The position numbers and the translations under genes were made by a program. The notes beneath the pieces were generated by a model. The model was given only the letters and a program-made list of their open reading frames with translations, did not search any database and had not been told where the DNA came from. Source: Verrucomicrobiota bacterium (GTDB lineage: Bacteria > Verrucomicrobiota > Verrucomicrobiia > Opitutales > Opitutaceae). Taken from it: a stretch of DNA of 57,164 nucleotides. The stretch spans positions 1 through 57,164 of the forward strand of contig JAEZUE010000064.1 in NCBI GenBank assembly GCA_023443455.1, in the 5' to 3' direction. Shown one piece after another: positions 7,265 to 16,362 of the stretch; the first letter of the stretch is position 1, and each line of letters starts with the position of its first letter.

Positions 7265-9244
7265 TTAGAAGGAGTACTTGATCGTCGAGGACACGAAGTC
7301 GCGGTCATGGATGAGGTTCTGCGCGCCGGCGCCGGCGAAGTTGACGTAGCGCAGGTCGAGCGCCCACCGGTTCTGGTAGGTGAACTCGACGCCGAGGGTG
7401 AGGGTGCGGCGGCCCTCGACGAAGTTGCCCAGCGGCAGCGGGGTGTTGCCGACGAGGTCGTACGCGTAGCCGATGATCGGCGACGCATTCACGCCGGCGA
7501 AGAGGTCGCTGTAGTCGAACTTGGCGAAGAGCTGGAGGCCGGCGGAGAAGTCGTCGGCGAAGTCCTTGCCCGGGGTGGTGAGGAAGGCGCCGTTGCCGGT
7601 GCCGATCATGGCGAGGGCTTCGTTGGAGGTGTAGGTGCCGGGCGCGTCGTAGCGCAGCACGCTCTTGTCCTCGAGGCCGGGCACGCCGACGGCGGCGACT
7701 TCGGCGACGAGCGACCACTGGTTGGCGCCGAGCAGGCGGCCGAAGACCTTGGTGGCGGTGGCCTGCGCCTGCCAGACACCGTGGCGGCGGTAGCCGCGGA
7801 TGTCGGTGGCGTAGCGGCCGGCGTAGTCGCCGAGCTGGTTGTACTTGCCGTACTGCGTGCCCGTCGGGGTATCGAGGGCGGACATGGCGGCGAAGAGCAG
7901 CTCGACGTCGTCGACCTGGAGGGGCTGGTTGAGCTTGTAGGAGACTTCGCCCTGGAGGGAGACGGTGCCGACGGTGGTGTTGAAGCTTGCGCCGATGAGT
8001 TGGATATCCTCGGGGTATTCGAGGTAGTAGCGGCCGGTGGCGGCGGCGGAGAGGAAACCGAGCTTCTTGGCGCCGACGGCGATCTGGGCGGCGGCCGGGT
8101 AGAAGGGCTGCAGCGAGGCCGGTAGGGCTCCGGCGGGCACGCCGGTGAGGGCGGCGCCGAGCAGGGTGTTGAGCGCGGCGGGCACGGCGGAGGCCGGGTA
8201 GCCGTTGGCGATCATCGCCGGGGCGAGGCTGGTCTGGGCGAGGGAACCGGCGGTGGCCAGGACTTCGGCGGAACTGATGCCGCGGGTCGGCGTGGTGGCG
8301 CTGATGAGGGGCAGGCGGTTGTGATAGTTGAGGAAGAAGGCGCCGAACTCGGTGTCGCCGAGGTTCGAGGCGAGGTAGTGGGCGGCGACGCCGAACTGGC
8401 CCTGGTGGTCGGCGTTGCGGTCGGCCGAGCGGGAGACGGCGCCGAGCGTGCCGGTGTCGGCGAGGGCGCCGAAGCCGAGGAAGACGCTCTCGCCGCCGAC
8501 GCTGGCGAAGTCGTTGGAGCTGAAATACGAGCCGCGCGGGTCGAGGTCGGTCTTCTTGAAGGCGAGCAGGTAGAACGCGTCGAACGAGAGCGAGTCGTTC
8601 ACCGAGATCGAGCCGGAGACCATCGGCACGGGTTTGAGCGCCTCGCGCAGCTCGGAGCCCGGGGTGCGCAGGCGGGAGACGTCGACGGGGTTGATGGCGT
8701 TGATGCCGTTCGGGATGAAGGTGCTCTCGCCCCAGCTGAGCACCTGCCGGCCGAAGCGGAGGTTGGCCGGCATCTCGGAGACCTCGAACTGGTAGCTCAG
8801 GTAGGCGTCGAGCAGGCTGATGTCGCTCTCGGTCTTCTTCTTGCCGAGGCTGCTGAGCGGGGTGCGCTCGTGTTTGGCGCGGCCGACCTCGAAGTCCTTG
8901 TAGTAGGTGGCGCGGAAAAAGCCGGCGAGGTTGCCGTAGCGCAGCTCGAGGTCGTGGGTGCCCTTGGCGAGCAGCGAATAGAAGCCGCGTTCGTAGTTGA
9001 GGTTGCCGTCGTCGCCGTTGACCGAGGCCGCGGTGCCGGGCACGCCGTCGAAGGAGGCGGTGGTGGCGTAGAGGTCGGGGGAGGGATCGCCGAGGCGGTA
9101 GGCGGCGCCGATCGAGAAGGTGGAGTCGAAGTTTCCGGTGACCGGACCGAAGTCGATCGTGACGGCGGAGGCGGTGGCGGCGGCGAGCAGGAGCCCGGAG
9201 GCGGCAAGGCCGGTGCGGGCGAGGGGGTTCAGGTATCGGTTCAT
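7265..9244 (-). CDS. DUF1302 outer-membrane beta-barrel protein (659 aa)
   Basis: The ATG at 9244 is followed by a signal peptide (MNRYLNPLARTGLAASGLLL...ASA). The body has the amphipathic strand pattern of a beta barrel and ends in a typical barrel terminus with a final aromatic residue (SSTIKYSF). Landmarks of DUF1302 include SIGAAYRLGDPSPDLY, LRFGRQVLSWGES and FIPNGINAINPVDV. Length is normal. It is the promoter-proximal gene of the minus-strand cluster; the 512-bp gap upstream is shared with the divergent UvrA gene and contains a 13-bp palindrome. Likely an outer-membrane channel or binding partner for the DUF1329/RND system; the substrate is unknown. Confidence 0.9.
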   Translation of the reverse strand: MNRYLNPLARTGLAASGLLLAAATASAVTIDFGPVTGNFDSTFSIGAAYRLGDPSPDLYATTASFDGVPGTAASVNGDDGNLNYERGFYSLLAKGTHDLELRYGNLAGFFRATYYKDFEVGRAKHERTPLSSLGKKKTESDISLLDAYLSYQFEVSEMPANLRFGRQVLSWGESTFIPNGINAINPVDVSRLRTPGSELREALKPVPMVSGSISVNDSLSFDAFYLLAFKKTDLDPRGSYFSSNDFASVGGESVFLGFGALADTGTLGAVSRSADRNADHQGQFGVAAHYLASNLGDTEFGAFFLNYHNRLPLISATTPTRGISSAEVLATAGSLAQTSLAPAMIANGYPASAVPAALNTLLGAALTGVPAGALPASLQPFYPAAAQIAVGAKKLGFLSAAATGRYYLEYPEDIQLIGASFNTTVGTVSLQGEVSYKLNQPLQVDDVELLFAAMSALDTPTGTQYGKYNQLGDYAGRYATDIRGYRRHGVWQAQATATKVFGRLLGANQWSLVAEVAAVGVPGLEDKSVLRYDAPGTYTSNEALAMIGTGNGAFLTTPGKDFADDFSAGLQLFAKFDYSDLFAGVNASPIIGYAYDLVGNTPLPLGNFVEGRRTLTLGVEFTYQNRWALDLRYVNFAGAGAQNLIHDRDFVSSTIKYSF

Positions 9245-9756
9245 CGCGAGGGTTGAGGCGCGGCGTGGGGGAGGCCGCGAGGATTTACGAATGGATCGTT
9301 GAGTGCCTGACGGAGGGGAAGGCAAACGCCGGAGCGGGTTTGATCAAGGCCGAAGCGCGGGGCCCGGGACGCTCGGGCGGAGCGGGTTTGGCGGTCGGAA
9401 AGGTCGGAGCGAGGGCGCACCGGCGTTGGGCAACGTGGCGGATGGCGATCCGGCCGTGCCCCTCGTCGCCCCGGGCGAGCCCCCGCCGGCGGTTCCCGAT
9501 GTATTCAGAATACCGAATAACGTGACGACCGTCGCAGTATTTTCACAGGTGCTTTTGCGGGGGGGCGGGGGGGGCGGCTGGTGTGCGGTTTTCGCGGAGG
9601 GGGCATGCGCCGCGGTGGTGGTGGTGGGGCTGGTTCCCGGCGTCTCCGGTGAAGCGTCTCCGAGGTTAGTTGCGGTGGGCGCCTTTGGGGCGCTTCCCTC
9701 TCGGGGCGGAAACAACCGTTGCGCCGACGTCGGTTTCCCGCTGTTTTCTCCGCCCC
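9245..9756. other. Divergent intergenic region, DUF1302 gene / uvrA-like gene
   Basis: 512 bp between divergent genes with no credible gene. A locally AT-rich patch around 9498-9550 is the best place for promoters and contains the palindrome listed separately. A G-rich stretch (runs of seven and eight G around 9559-9582) follows and could form a quadruplex. I do not recognise an SOS (LexA) box, though the Verrucomicrobial motif may differ from those I know. Confidence 0.5.
9501..9513. promoter_or_regulatory. 13-bp palindrome, possible operator
   Basis: GTATTC-A-GAATAC is a perfect palindrome in the AT-rich patch of a divergent intergenic region, followed by a half repeat GAATAA. Position and symmetry suit a dimeric repressor such as a TetR-type protein controlling the DUF1302 cluster, uvrA or both. 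No regulator is encoded next to it, and a single site is weak evidence. Confidence 0.35.
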
Positions 9757-12627
9757 ATGGCGTCCGGTCTCGGCGAATTCATCCACATCAAGGGTGCCCG
9801 CGAGCACAACCTCAAGAACCTCGAGGTGCGCATCCCGCGGGGCAAACTGGTCGTCGTCACCGGCGTTTCGGGCTCGGGCAAGTCGTCGCTGGCCTTCGAC
9901 ACCCTCTACGCCGAGGGCTACCGCAAGTACATGGAGAGCCTCTCGGCGGCCGCCCGCCAGATGCTCGAACAACTCAAGCGGCCCGACGTCGATTTCATCC
10001 ACGGCCTGTCCCCCGTGCTCGCGATCGAGCAGCGCACCGGCGGCGGCTCGCCGCGCAGCACCATCGCGACCGTGACCGAGATCGCCGACTACGCGCGCCT
10101 GCTCTGGGCGCTGCACGGCGAACAACGCTGCCCGCACGACGGCGGACGCGTCGTCCAGCACACGCTCGACGAGTGCGTCGAGAAACTCCTGCGCGACTGC
10201 GCCGGCCAACGCGCGATGCTGCTCGCGCCGGTGATGACGGCGAAGGTTTCCGTGCTGCGCGACGAACTCCCGCGCCTGCGCCAGCGCGGCTTCCAGCGTG
10301 TGCGGATCGCCGGCGAGATCGTCAATCTCGACGACCGCAACGTCATCCCGGCGGGCGTGAAGGAGGCCGCGGTCGAACTCGTGGTCGACCGCCTCGTGCT
10401 CAACCCCGACCAGCGCAGCCGGCTGGCCGACTCGCTCGAACTCGCGTTTCGCGAAGGGCAGGGACGCGCTTTCGCGCTCACCCAGGCCGGCAACGACGGG
10501 CCCTGGGTCGAGCAGGCGCTCAGCCAGAGCCTCGCCTGCGAGGTCTGCGGCACGATCTTCGAGAAGCTCACGCCGCGGCATTTCTCCTTCAACCACAGCG
10601 AGGGCGCGTGCCCGACCTGCGGCGGGCTCGGGCGGGCGCTGAAGTTCGCCGAGGAACTCGTGGTGCCCGACCCGAAGAAGTCGGTCCGCGAGGGCGCGCT
10701 CAAGCCGCTGCGCATCGGCGGCAAAAACGTCATCATCCGCAACAACGCCCTGCTCAAGCAGCTCGCCGAACAACTGCCCTTCGACGCCGACAAGCCCTGG
10801 CGCGAGCTGCCCGACGACGTGCGCCACGCCCTGCTGCACGGCGCGGGTGAGCGCGTCTTCACCTTCCGGCTCAAACGCGGCAACAGCGCCGAGACGGCGC
10901 CGTTTCCCGGCGTGTTCGCCATGCTCGACGAGTCGCGCCGCGAGACCAGCAGCGACGGTTTCGCCGCCCGCCTCGCCACGTACCAGATCGCTGGTGACTG
11001 CCCGACCTGCCACGGCGCGCGCCTCGCGCCGGCCAGCGCGGCGGTGGTCGTTGGCGGGGTGAGGTTGCCGGATTTCTTCGCGCTCGATGTGGAGCAGGCG
11101 CTTGCCTTCGTCGCCACGCTCGATCGCGGCGACGCCTCCGCCGACAACACGCCGTACGGCGAGGTCGTGGGCGGCATCCGGCAGCGGCTGCATTTCCTCA
11201 ACGAGACCGGTCTCGGCTACCTCACGCTCGACCGCGAGTACTCGACGCTCTCCGGCGGCGAGGCCCAGCGCGTGCGGCTGGCCACCCAGCTCGGCATGGG
11301 CCTGACCGGTGTCGTGTACGTGCTCGACGAGCCCAGCGTCGGCCTGCATCCGCTCGACAACGACCGGTTGCTGCGCTCGCTCGTCGACCTGCGCGACCGC
11401 GGCAACACCGTGGTCGTGGTCGAGCACGACGAGGACACGATGCGCCACGCCGACTGGCTGATCGAGCTCGGGCCCGGCGCGGGCGCCGAGGGCGGGCGTC
11501 TCCTCTTCTCCGGCACGCCGGCCGACTGCATGCGCCTGCCGATGGCGCAGTCGTGCACCGGGCCGTTCCTCGCGCGCAAGATGAGCGTGTCGAAGGACGT
11601 GAAGGACTATCCCGCCGACGACCGCTGGCTCACGGTGCGCGGTGCGCGCGAGCACAACCTGCGCGACGTCACCGCGGCGTTCCCGGTCGGCGTGTTCACG
11701 TGCGTCACCGGGGTGAGCGGCTCGGGTAAGAGCACGCTGGTGAACGATATTCTCGCCTCCGCCGCGGCGCGCCGGCTCAACGGCGCGAAGATCATCCCCG
11801 GCAAGCACAAGGCGATCGACGGCTTCGACCATTTCGACAAGGCAGTCCGCGTCGACCAGGAGCCGATCGGGCGCAGCCCGCGTTCGAATCCCGCCACGTT
11901 CACGAAGCTCTTCGACCAGCTCCGCGATCTCTTCGCACAGGTGCCGCTGGCCAAGGTGCGCGGCTACAAGGCCAGCCGTTTTTCGTTCAATACCCGCGGC
12001 GGCCGGTGCGAGCGTTGCCAGGGCGACGGCCAGATCCGCCTCGACATGCAGTTCATGGCGGACGCGTACACCGAGTGCCCGAGCTGCCGCGGCCAACGCT
12101 ACAACCGCGAGACGCTCGAGGTGCGTTTCCACGGATACACCATCGCGGACGTGCTCGCGATGTCGGTGAGCGAGGCGCGCCAGCTCTTCCGCAACTTCCC
12201 GCGGCTGGTCGAGAAACTCGATACGCTGGAGGCCGTCGGTCTCGGCTATCTCGCGCTCGGCCAGTCGGCCACGACGCTCTCCGGCGGCGAGGCGCAGCGC
12301 CTGAAGCTTTCGCTCGAGCTCAGCAAGCGCCAGCAGGGCCGCACGCTCTACATCCTCGACGAGCCCACGACCGGGTTGCACTGGGTCGACGTGCAAAAGC
12401 TGATGGACCTGCTCTTCAAGCTGCGCGACGCCGGCAACACGATCATCGTGATCGAGCACAACCTCGACGTGATGAACCTCGCCGACTGGATCGTCGACCT
12501 CGGCCCCGGCGGCGGCCGCACCGGTGGCGAGCTCATCTATGCCGGGCCCCGCGAGGGCATCCTCAACGAGCCCCGCAGCGTTACCGGCCAAGCCCTGGCG
12601 AAATGGCGCCGCGCGGCGGCGGAGTGA
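9757..12627 (+). CDS. uvrA: UvrA-family excinuclease subunit A (956 aa)
   Basis: Normal-length UvrA ATPase. Two ABC modules are seen: Walker A GVSGSGKSS at about residue 44 and GVSGSGKST at about 655; signatures LSGGEAQRV and LSGGEAQRL; Walker B VLDEPSVGLH and ILDEPTTGLH. Zinc-finger cysteines are present (CPTCGGLG, CPTCHGAR, CERCQGDGQIRLDMQF, CPSCRGQRY). The family recognises bulky DNA lesions and loads UvrB. It differs from textbook UvrA in the first module (AEGYRKYMESLSAAARQML and IHGLSPVLAIEQR where RRYVESLSAYARQFL and IEGLSPAISI are usual), so it may be a specialised paralogue. The ATG at 9757 begins MASGLGEFIHIKGAREHNLK, the normal family start. Its leader TTTTCTCCGCCCC has no Shine-Dalgarno. 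A second, double-length UvrA lies at 40639-46968. Confidence 0.88.
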   Translation: MASGLGEFIHIKGAREHNLKNLEVRIPRGKLVVVTGVSGSGKSSLAFDTLYAEGYRKYMESLSAAARQMLEQLKRPDVDFIHGLSPVLAIEQRTGGGSPRSTIATVTEIADYARLLWALHGEQRCPHDGGRVVQHTLDECVEKLLRDCAGQRAMLLAPVMTAKVSVLRDELPRLRQRGFQRVRIAGEIVNLDDRNVIPAGVKEAAVELVVDRLVLNPDQRSRLADSLELAFREGQGRAFALTQAGNDGPWVEQALSQSLACEVCGTIFEKLTPRHFSFNHSEGACPTCGGLGRALKFAEELVVPDPKKSVREGALKPLRIGGKNVIIRNNALLKQLAEQLPFDADKPWRELPDDVRHALLHGAGERVFTFRLKRGNSAETAPFPGVFAMLDESRRETSSDGFAARLATYQIAGDCPTCHGARLAPASAAVVVGGVRLPDFFALDVEQALAFVATLDRGDASADNTPYGEVVGGIRQRLHFLNETGLGYLTLDREYSTLSGGEAQRVRLATQLGMGLTGVVYVLDEPSVGLHPLDNDRLLRSLVDLRDRGNTVVVVEHDEDTMRHADWLIELGPGAGAEGGRLLFSGTPADCMRLPMAQSCTGPFLARKMSVSKDVKDYPADDRWLTVRGAREHNLRDVTAAFPVGVFTCVTGVSGSGKSTLVNDILASAAARRLNGAKIIPGKHKAIDGFDHFDKAVRVDQEPIGRSPRSNPATFTKLFDQLRDLFAQVPLAKVRGYKASRFSFNTRGGRCERCQGDGQIRLDMQFMADAYTECPSCRGQRYNRETLEVRFHGYTIADVLAMSVSEARQLFRNFPRLVEKLDTLEAVGLGYLALGQSATTLSGGEAQRLKLSLELSKRQQGRTLYILDEPTTGLHWVDVQKLMDLLFKLRDAGNTIIVIEHNLDVMNLADWIVDLGPGGGRTGGELIYAGPREGILNEPRSVTGQALAKWRRAAAE

Positions 12628-12644
12628 ATCGCAAACTCGAGTGA

Positions 12645-13157
12645 ATGAAGAGGATGGACACAACAGGGCAGCGTTGGGCGATCAGAAATCGATCAAGGGT
12701 TCTGCGGCTTTTCGGCGGGCCGCTGTTTGCCTTGTTTCTTGCCGGCTGCGTTTCTCCTTATTCTTCGATTCCGCGACACTGGGTCTACGATGGCCCTGAG
12801 AGAGATAGGGGAACGGGATACGATGGCACAGCAGAACTGGAAGGGCGACAGATCGTCTTTCGATTCAAACGGAACAACCAATTCTCAACCGACAATTCGA
12901 CCTATTTGGAGTTGGTGGTTCCTCCCCGGGATTGGGGACGCGAGGTTCTCGAATACCGTGTCGCATTGCGAGAGCTGCGCACCACATCAGGAAAGGAGGC
13001 AAGCCCAGTCAAAGCAGCGGGAGTCTTGGCCGGTGCTCCTTTCGATGGACTGTCCTGTCTCTACTTCGAAAAAGATGGTCGCGCTTTTCTCGCTATCGGA
13101 CTCCCTGCGGACCCGCCTTTCATGTACAAAGCTCTGCGCGCGGCTGAAACGAAATGA
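12645..13157 (+). CDS. Small predicted lipoprotein, unknown function
   Basis: 170 residues. A hydrophobic segment ends in the lipobox LFLAGC at about residues 30-35, so the mature protein should be lipidated at that Cys and anchored to a membrane. The remainder (for example FDGLSCLYFEKDGRAFLAIGLP) resembles no family I can name. It starts 17 bp after the uvrA-like gene on the same strand and may be co-transcribed. Local GC is lower than in the neighbours, which fits an accessory gene. Its 3' end overlaps the PIN remnant on the other strand by about 10 bp. Confidence 0.65.
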   Translation: MKRMDTTGQRWAIRNRSRVLRLFGGPLFALFLAGCVSPYSSIPRHWVYDGPERDRGTGYDGTAELEGRQIVFRFKRNNQFSTDNSTYLELVVPPRDWGREVLEYRVALRELRTTSGKEASPVKAAGVLAGAPFDGLSCLYFEKDGRAFLAIGLPADPPFMYKALRAAETK

Positions 13158-13317
13158 GCAACGTTTTGTCCTCGGTGACGAGGATGGTGCCGAGGGTGAT
13201 GGCGAGCGCGGCGTACTCGCAGTTGTCGGTGGGGCGCTGGGGGCGGGCGACGAGGTCGAGCGCGGGGTGATCGGATACGGCATGTTCGCCGCCGGAGTCA
13301 TCGCGCGAGGCGCTCAT
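13147..13317 (-). pseudogene. Remnant of a PIN-domain (VapC-like) gene
   Basis: The 65-residue frame starting at 13317 contains GGEHAVSDHPALDLVA, then DNCEYAALAITLG and TILVTEDKTLL. These match the C-terminal half of the intact VapC-like protein at 14640-15047 (GGEHALSDHAVLELVA, YNCEYAALAISLG, TVLVTEDKALL). The N-terminal half with the first catalytic Asp and Glu is missing, so it cannot be an active nuclease. Its ATG overlaps the stop of the upstream ATPase gene (ATGA), so it may still be translated. It marks a duplication or a recombination across two PIN genes. Confidence 0.75.
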
Positions 13318-14522
13318 TTTTTCGCCTTCTTGGTGCGAGGCCTCGGGAGGTCGGGCATCGTGCGCTTCATGAACTCGTCGAAGAGCGGGACGGTGAACGC
13401 GGTGTCGCCGTGCTGGGGGCTGTAGATCATTCCCTTGGCGATGAGCCCGGCGCGCAGTGGGGCGACGCTCTCGGATTTCAACCCGAGGATTTGGGCGATA
13501 TCTCCGGATCGTTGCGGTTGCTGGCCCAATTCAGCCATCGCGCGGAGATAGTCTTTCTCGCGGGGTGTGAGCCGGTCGAAGCGGACACGGAAGAAGTTCT
13601 GGTCGAGGTGAGCGATGACTTGGGCGCTCGCCGCCTGCACTATCTCGGCATCGATCGGTGAACCGGGAGCATGGTTCCAAGACACGGAGCCCCATTCCTG
13701 CAAAAAGTACGGATACCCTTTGGTTTGTCGGATGATTTCCTTGAGCGCCGCCTCGGTGAACGCCGCCCCTTCAGCGCGTACCGGTTCCTGGAGGGCGGTC
13801 CGCGCATCTTTTTCGTTCAAGGCGCCGACCTGAGGGAAGAGAAAGAGCCGTTCGGCGTACGATTTGGCGCGGCCGGTGTTGCCGGCCAATTGCGGTAGTC
13901 CGGCCCCGATGACGATCAGCGGAAGCTGTTCCTGTGCGATCTTGTGGACGGCCATGATCAACGCGCCGAGCTCGGCTTCGTCGACGTATTGCAGCTCGTC
14001 GATGATGATGGCGATGGCGGTTCCGGCTTCGGCGGCGGCTTCGCCCAACGCGATGAAAACGTCGGCCAGGTCGGATTCGAGAACGCCACTGTCGGCGACA
14101 CCGAGTTCCGGCGGGCTGTCTAGGCTCAGTTCCAGTTCGCCGATGCTGACTTTGAGCCCGGACAAGAAGCTGCGGAGCACCCTCAGCCCCCGCTTGGCCT
14201 TGGCACCGATCGCTTTCCCGGTGTCCAAGTTCAGGATGAGTTTGCGGAGACCAGGCAGCAGTAGTTGCGCAAGCGGAACGGATTCGCGTGCCTCGACCAT
14301 CACGGCCTTGTAACCCGCCTGCTCGGCCTTCTTGCGAATTTCCACCAATAGCACCGTCTTGCCCACGCCCCGCAGCCCGACGATCAGCGGACTGCGTTCG
14401 GAACGCCCTGCCTTGATGCGGTTCAGGGCCAGTATTGCCTAGTCGAGAAGGTCGTCGCGACCGGCGAGTTCCGGTGGCCGGTTGCCGGCGCCGGGGGAGA
14501 AAGGGTTGCGCAGCGGGTCCAT
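13314..14522 (-). pseudogene. AAA-type ATPase gene with in-frame amber codon
   Basis: The natural start is the ATG at 14522 (MDPLRNPFSPGAG...ELAGRDDLLD). Codon 28 is TAG at 14439-14441, and the same frame then continues uninterrupted (AILALNRIKAGRSERSPLIV) into a Walker A motif GLRGVGKT, a Walker B region IAIIIDELQ, and a winged-helix-like C-terminus, 402 codons in all. This matches single-protein AAA ATPases resembling ORC/Cdc6- or MalT-like NTPases, which usually start PLRNPY.PG....LAGRD. The next possible start, GTG at 14366, falls inside Walker A and would lose its first glycines. The gene is thus probably dead unless the TAG is read through or is a sequencing error. It is flanked by a PIN remnant and an intact PIN gene. 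Confidence 0.75.
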
Positions 14523-14639
14523 GATTCAAGAGAACTTATCAATCCTTACTAACCTTACTGGATGGAGTCGTGAGATTGAGAAGCTGTCAAAAGAAGTCTC
14601 CAGGTCAGTCGCACCCAAGGGATCTTCAGAGGCGGTTGG

Positions 14640-15047
14640 CTATGGCGCACTGGCAGCGTTGGCCAGCGGGTGACACACTTTCGGCAGGGCGGCGAGCAAC
14701 GCCTTGTCCTCGGTGACGAGGACGGTGCCGAGGGAGATGGCGAGGGCGGCGTACTCGCAGTTGTAGGCGGTGCACTTGGTGCGCGCGACGAGTTCGAGCA
14801 CGGCGTGGTCGGAGAGGGCGTGTTCGCCGCCGAGCAGACAACCGGCGGCGTGGTGGGTGGCGCGTTCGGCGTCGGCAGGGGAGAGCTTCCCGGTGCGGAT
14901 GCAGCCAGCGAGGACGTTGCGGAATTCGGAGCGCCAGAGCAGGGGCGCGGCCCATTGCGGATCGTGCCGGATGAGTGCCTCGATCTCGGCCGTACGGGGG
15001 CTTGGCAGCCAGCGGTAGGCGAGGATGTTGGTGTCGACGACGATCAC
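14640..15047 (-). CDS. VapC-like PIN-domain toxin (135 aa)
   Basis: PIN-fold ribonuclease of the VapC type. It begins with GTG and reads MIVVDTNILAYRWLP; Asp5 of the DTN motif, Glu41 (RSEF) and Asp114 (VTED) are in place. The fourth acidic site, usually YD in YDxxYxALA, is Asn96 here (YNCEYAALA); the nearby remnant has the same Asn, so this is shared by both copies. VapC toxins cut RNA and are held by a small antitoxin encoded just upstream. A short frame ending TTAEEIATFKQAGRA overlaps the GTG by four bases (GTGA), as expected for an antitoxin, but it has no usable start, so the antitoxin looks frameshifted or very degenerate. Confidence 0.8.
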   Translation of the reverse strand: MIVVDTNILAYRWLPSPRTAEIEALIRHDPQWAAPLLWRSEFRNVLAGCIRTGKLSPADAERATHHAAGCLLGGEHALSDHAVLELVARTKCTAYNCEYAALAISLGTVLVTEDKALLAALPKVCHPLANAASAP

Positions 15048-15252
15048 GCCCGGCCCGCTTGCTTGAAGGTGGCGATTTCCTCGGCGGTGGTGGGGACGGA
15101 GGCGGAGGCATGGGTGGTTCCTCGACTGCTCCGACCAGTTGGCTTGTGCCGGCCACCGGTTCGCCGGTGTCGGGGGCTATGTTGGGGCGGCTGGAGCGAC
15201 GGCGGGCGTCGAGTGTGCGTCGGGGCGTGTTCGCGAGGAGACGGCCGGGGCT

Positions 15253-16326
15253 TCAGAGGATGAGCATGGCGTCGCCGTAACTGAAGAATCGGTACCGCTT
15301 CGCGATCGCCTCGGCGTAGAGCTCGTGCAGCCAGGCGATGCCCTCGGGACGGCCCGGTGTGAGGAAGGCGGCCACGAGGCAGAGCAGTGTGGACCGCGGC
15401 TGATGGAAGTTGGTGATCAGCGCGTCGACGCCCAGGAAGGTGGAAGGCGGATACAGGAAGAGCGCCGCCTCGTCGAGGATCGGCTCCGGGGCGGGCGCGG
15501 CGTGCTTGCGCAGGAAATCCTCGATCGTGCGCACGCTGGTCGTGCCGACCGCGAGCCGGCGCCCCGGCCGGGCGAACAGTGCCGCCTGCGTGGCCGGCGG
15601 CACCTCGTAGAGCTCGTGGTGGATCTGGTGCGCCTCGATGTCGTCGGTCTGGATCGGGCGGAACGTGCCGAGGCCGACGTGGAGGGTGACGGCGAAGAAC
15701 TCCGCGCCGGCGGCGCCGAGGCGCTCGTCGATCTCCGGCGTGAAGTGCAGCCCGGCGGTGGGCGCGGCCACGGCGACGGATTTCGAGCGGTCGGCGTAGT
15801 GGGTGCGGTAGCGGTCGCGGTCGAGCGGGGCGAGTGCGCCGCCGGTGTTGGGGTCGCGTTCGATGTAGGGCGGCAGCGGGACCTCGCCGATCGCGTGGGC
15901 GACCTCGACGATGGAGCCGTGTCCCGGGGTTTCAAAGACAACGCGGTAGCCGCGTTCCTCGTGCTTTTCGGCGACGGTGGCGGTGAACCAGCCCTCGCGG
16001 CCGAAGGTGGATCCGGGCGGGAGTTTGCGGCCGGGGCGGAGCAGGCACCACCAGTCGTTGGCCCCGTGCGCCGGCTGGTGGAGGAAACATTCGACCTTGC
16101 CGCCGGTGGGGCGATTCGCGAAGAGGCGGGCCGGGATGACGTTGGCGTTGTTGCGGAACAGCGTGTAGCGGCCGCCGATCAGGTCGGGCAGGTCGGCGAA
16201 CACGTGGTGTGCGAACGTGCGCCGGGCCCGATCGACCACGAGCAGACGGGACTGGTCGCGACGCGTGGCGGGCGTCTGGGCGATCAGCTCGGCGGGCAAC
16301 GGATAGTCGAAGAGGTCGGTCTTCAC
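15253..16326 (-). CDS. queA: S-adenosylmethionine:tRNA ribosyltransferase-isomerase
   Basis: QueA moves the ribosyl group of S-adenosylmethionine onto 7-aminomethyl-7-deazaguanine in tRNA to make epoxyqueuosine. The whole protein (357 aa, the family length) shows family landmarks: FDYPLPAELIAQTPATRRDQSRLLV at the start, the PTAGLHFT motif, HVGLGTFRPI, and LITNFHQPRSTLL near the end. It begins with GTG at 16326. No other queuosine gene is in the window. About 205 bp without a clear gene separates it from the VapC-like gene downstream. Confidence 0.96.
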   Translation of the reverse strand: MKTDLFDYPLPAELIAQTPATRRDQSRLLVVDRARRTFAHHVFADLPDLIGGRYTLFRNNANVIPARLFANRPTGGKVECFLHQPAHGANDWWCLLRPGRKLPPGSTFGREGWFTATVAEKHEERGYRVVFETPGHGSIVEVAHAIGEVPLPPYIERDPNTGGALAPLDRDRYRTHYADRSKSVAVAAPTAGLHFTPEIDERLGAAGAEFFAVTLHVGLGTFRPIQTDDIEAHQIHHELYEVPPATQAALFARPGRRLAVGTTSVRTIEDFLRKHAAPAPEPILDEAALFLYPPSTFLGVDALITNFHQPRSTLLCLVAAFLTPGRPEGIAWLHELYAEAIAKRYRFFSYGDAMLIL

Positions 16327-16362
16327 GGCAGGGGCGCATGGCAGTGCGTGCGCCGGGGGGCG

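Noticed and set aside
9513..9757. LexA/SOS box before uvrA
   Set aside because: No match to the LexA motifs I know; the palindrome at 9501 does not resemble them, and lineage-specific motifs cannot be judged from one site.
15044..15156. Intact antitoxin gene upstream of the VapC-like gene
   Set aside because: A tail reading TTAEEIATFKQAGRA ends correctly at the toxin start, but the frame upstream has no start codon and becomes nonsense; the other frame changes into a Pro-rich string. At most a frameshifted remnant.
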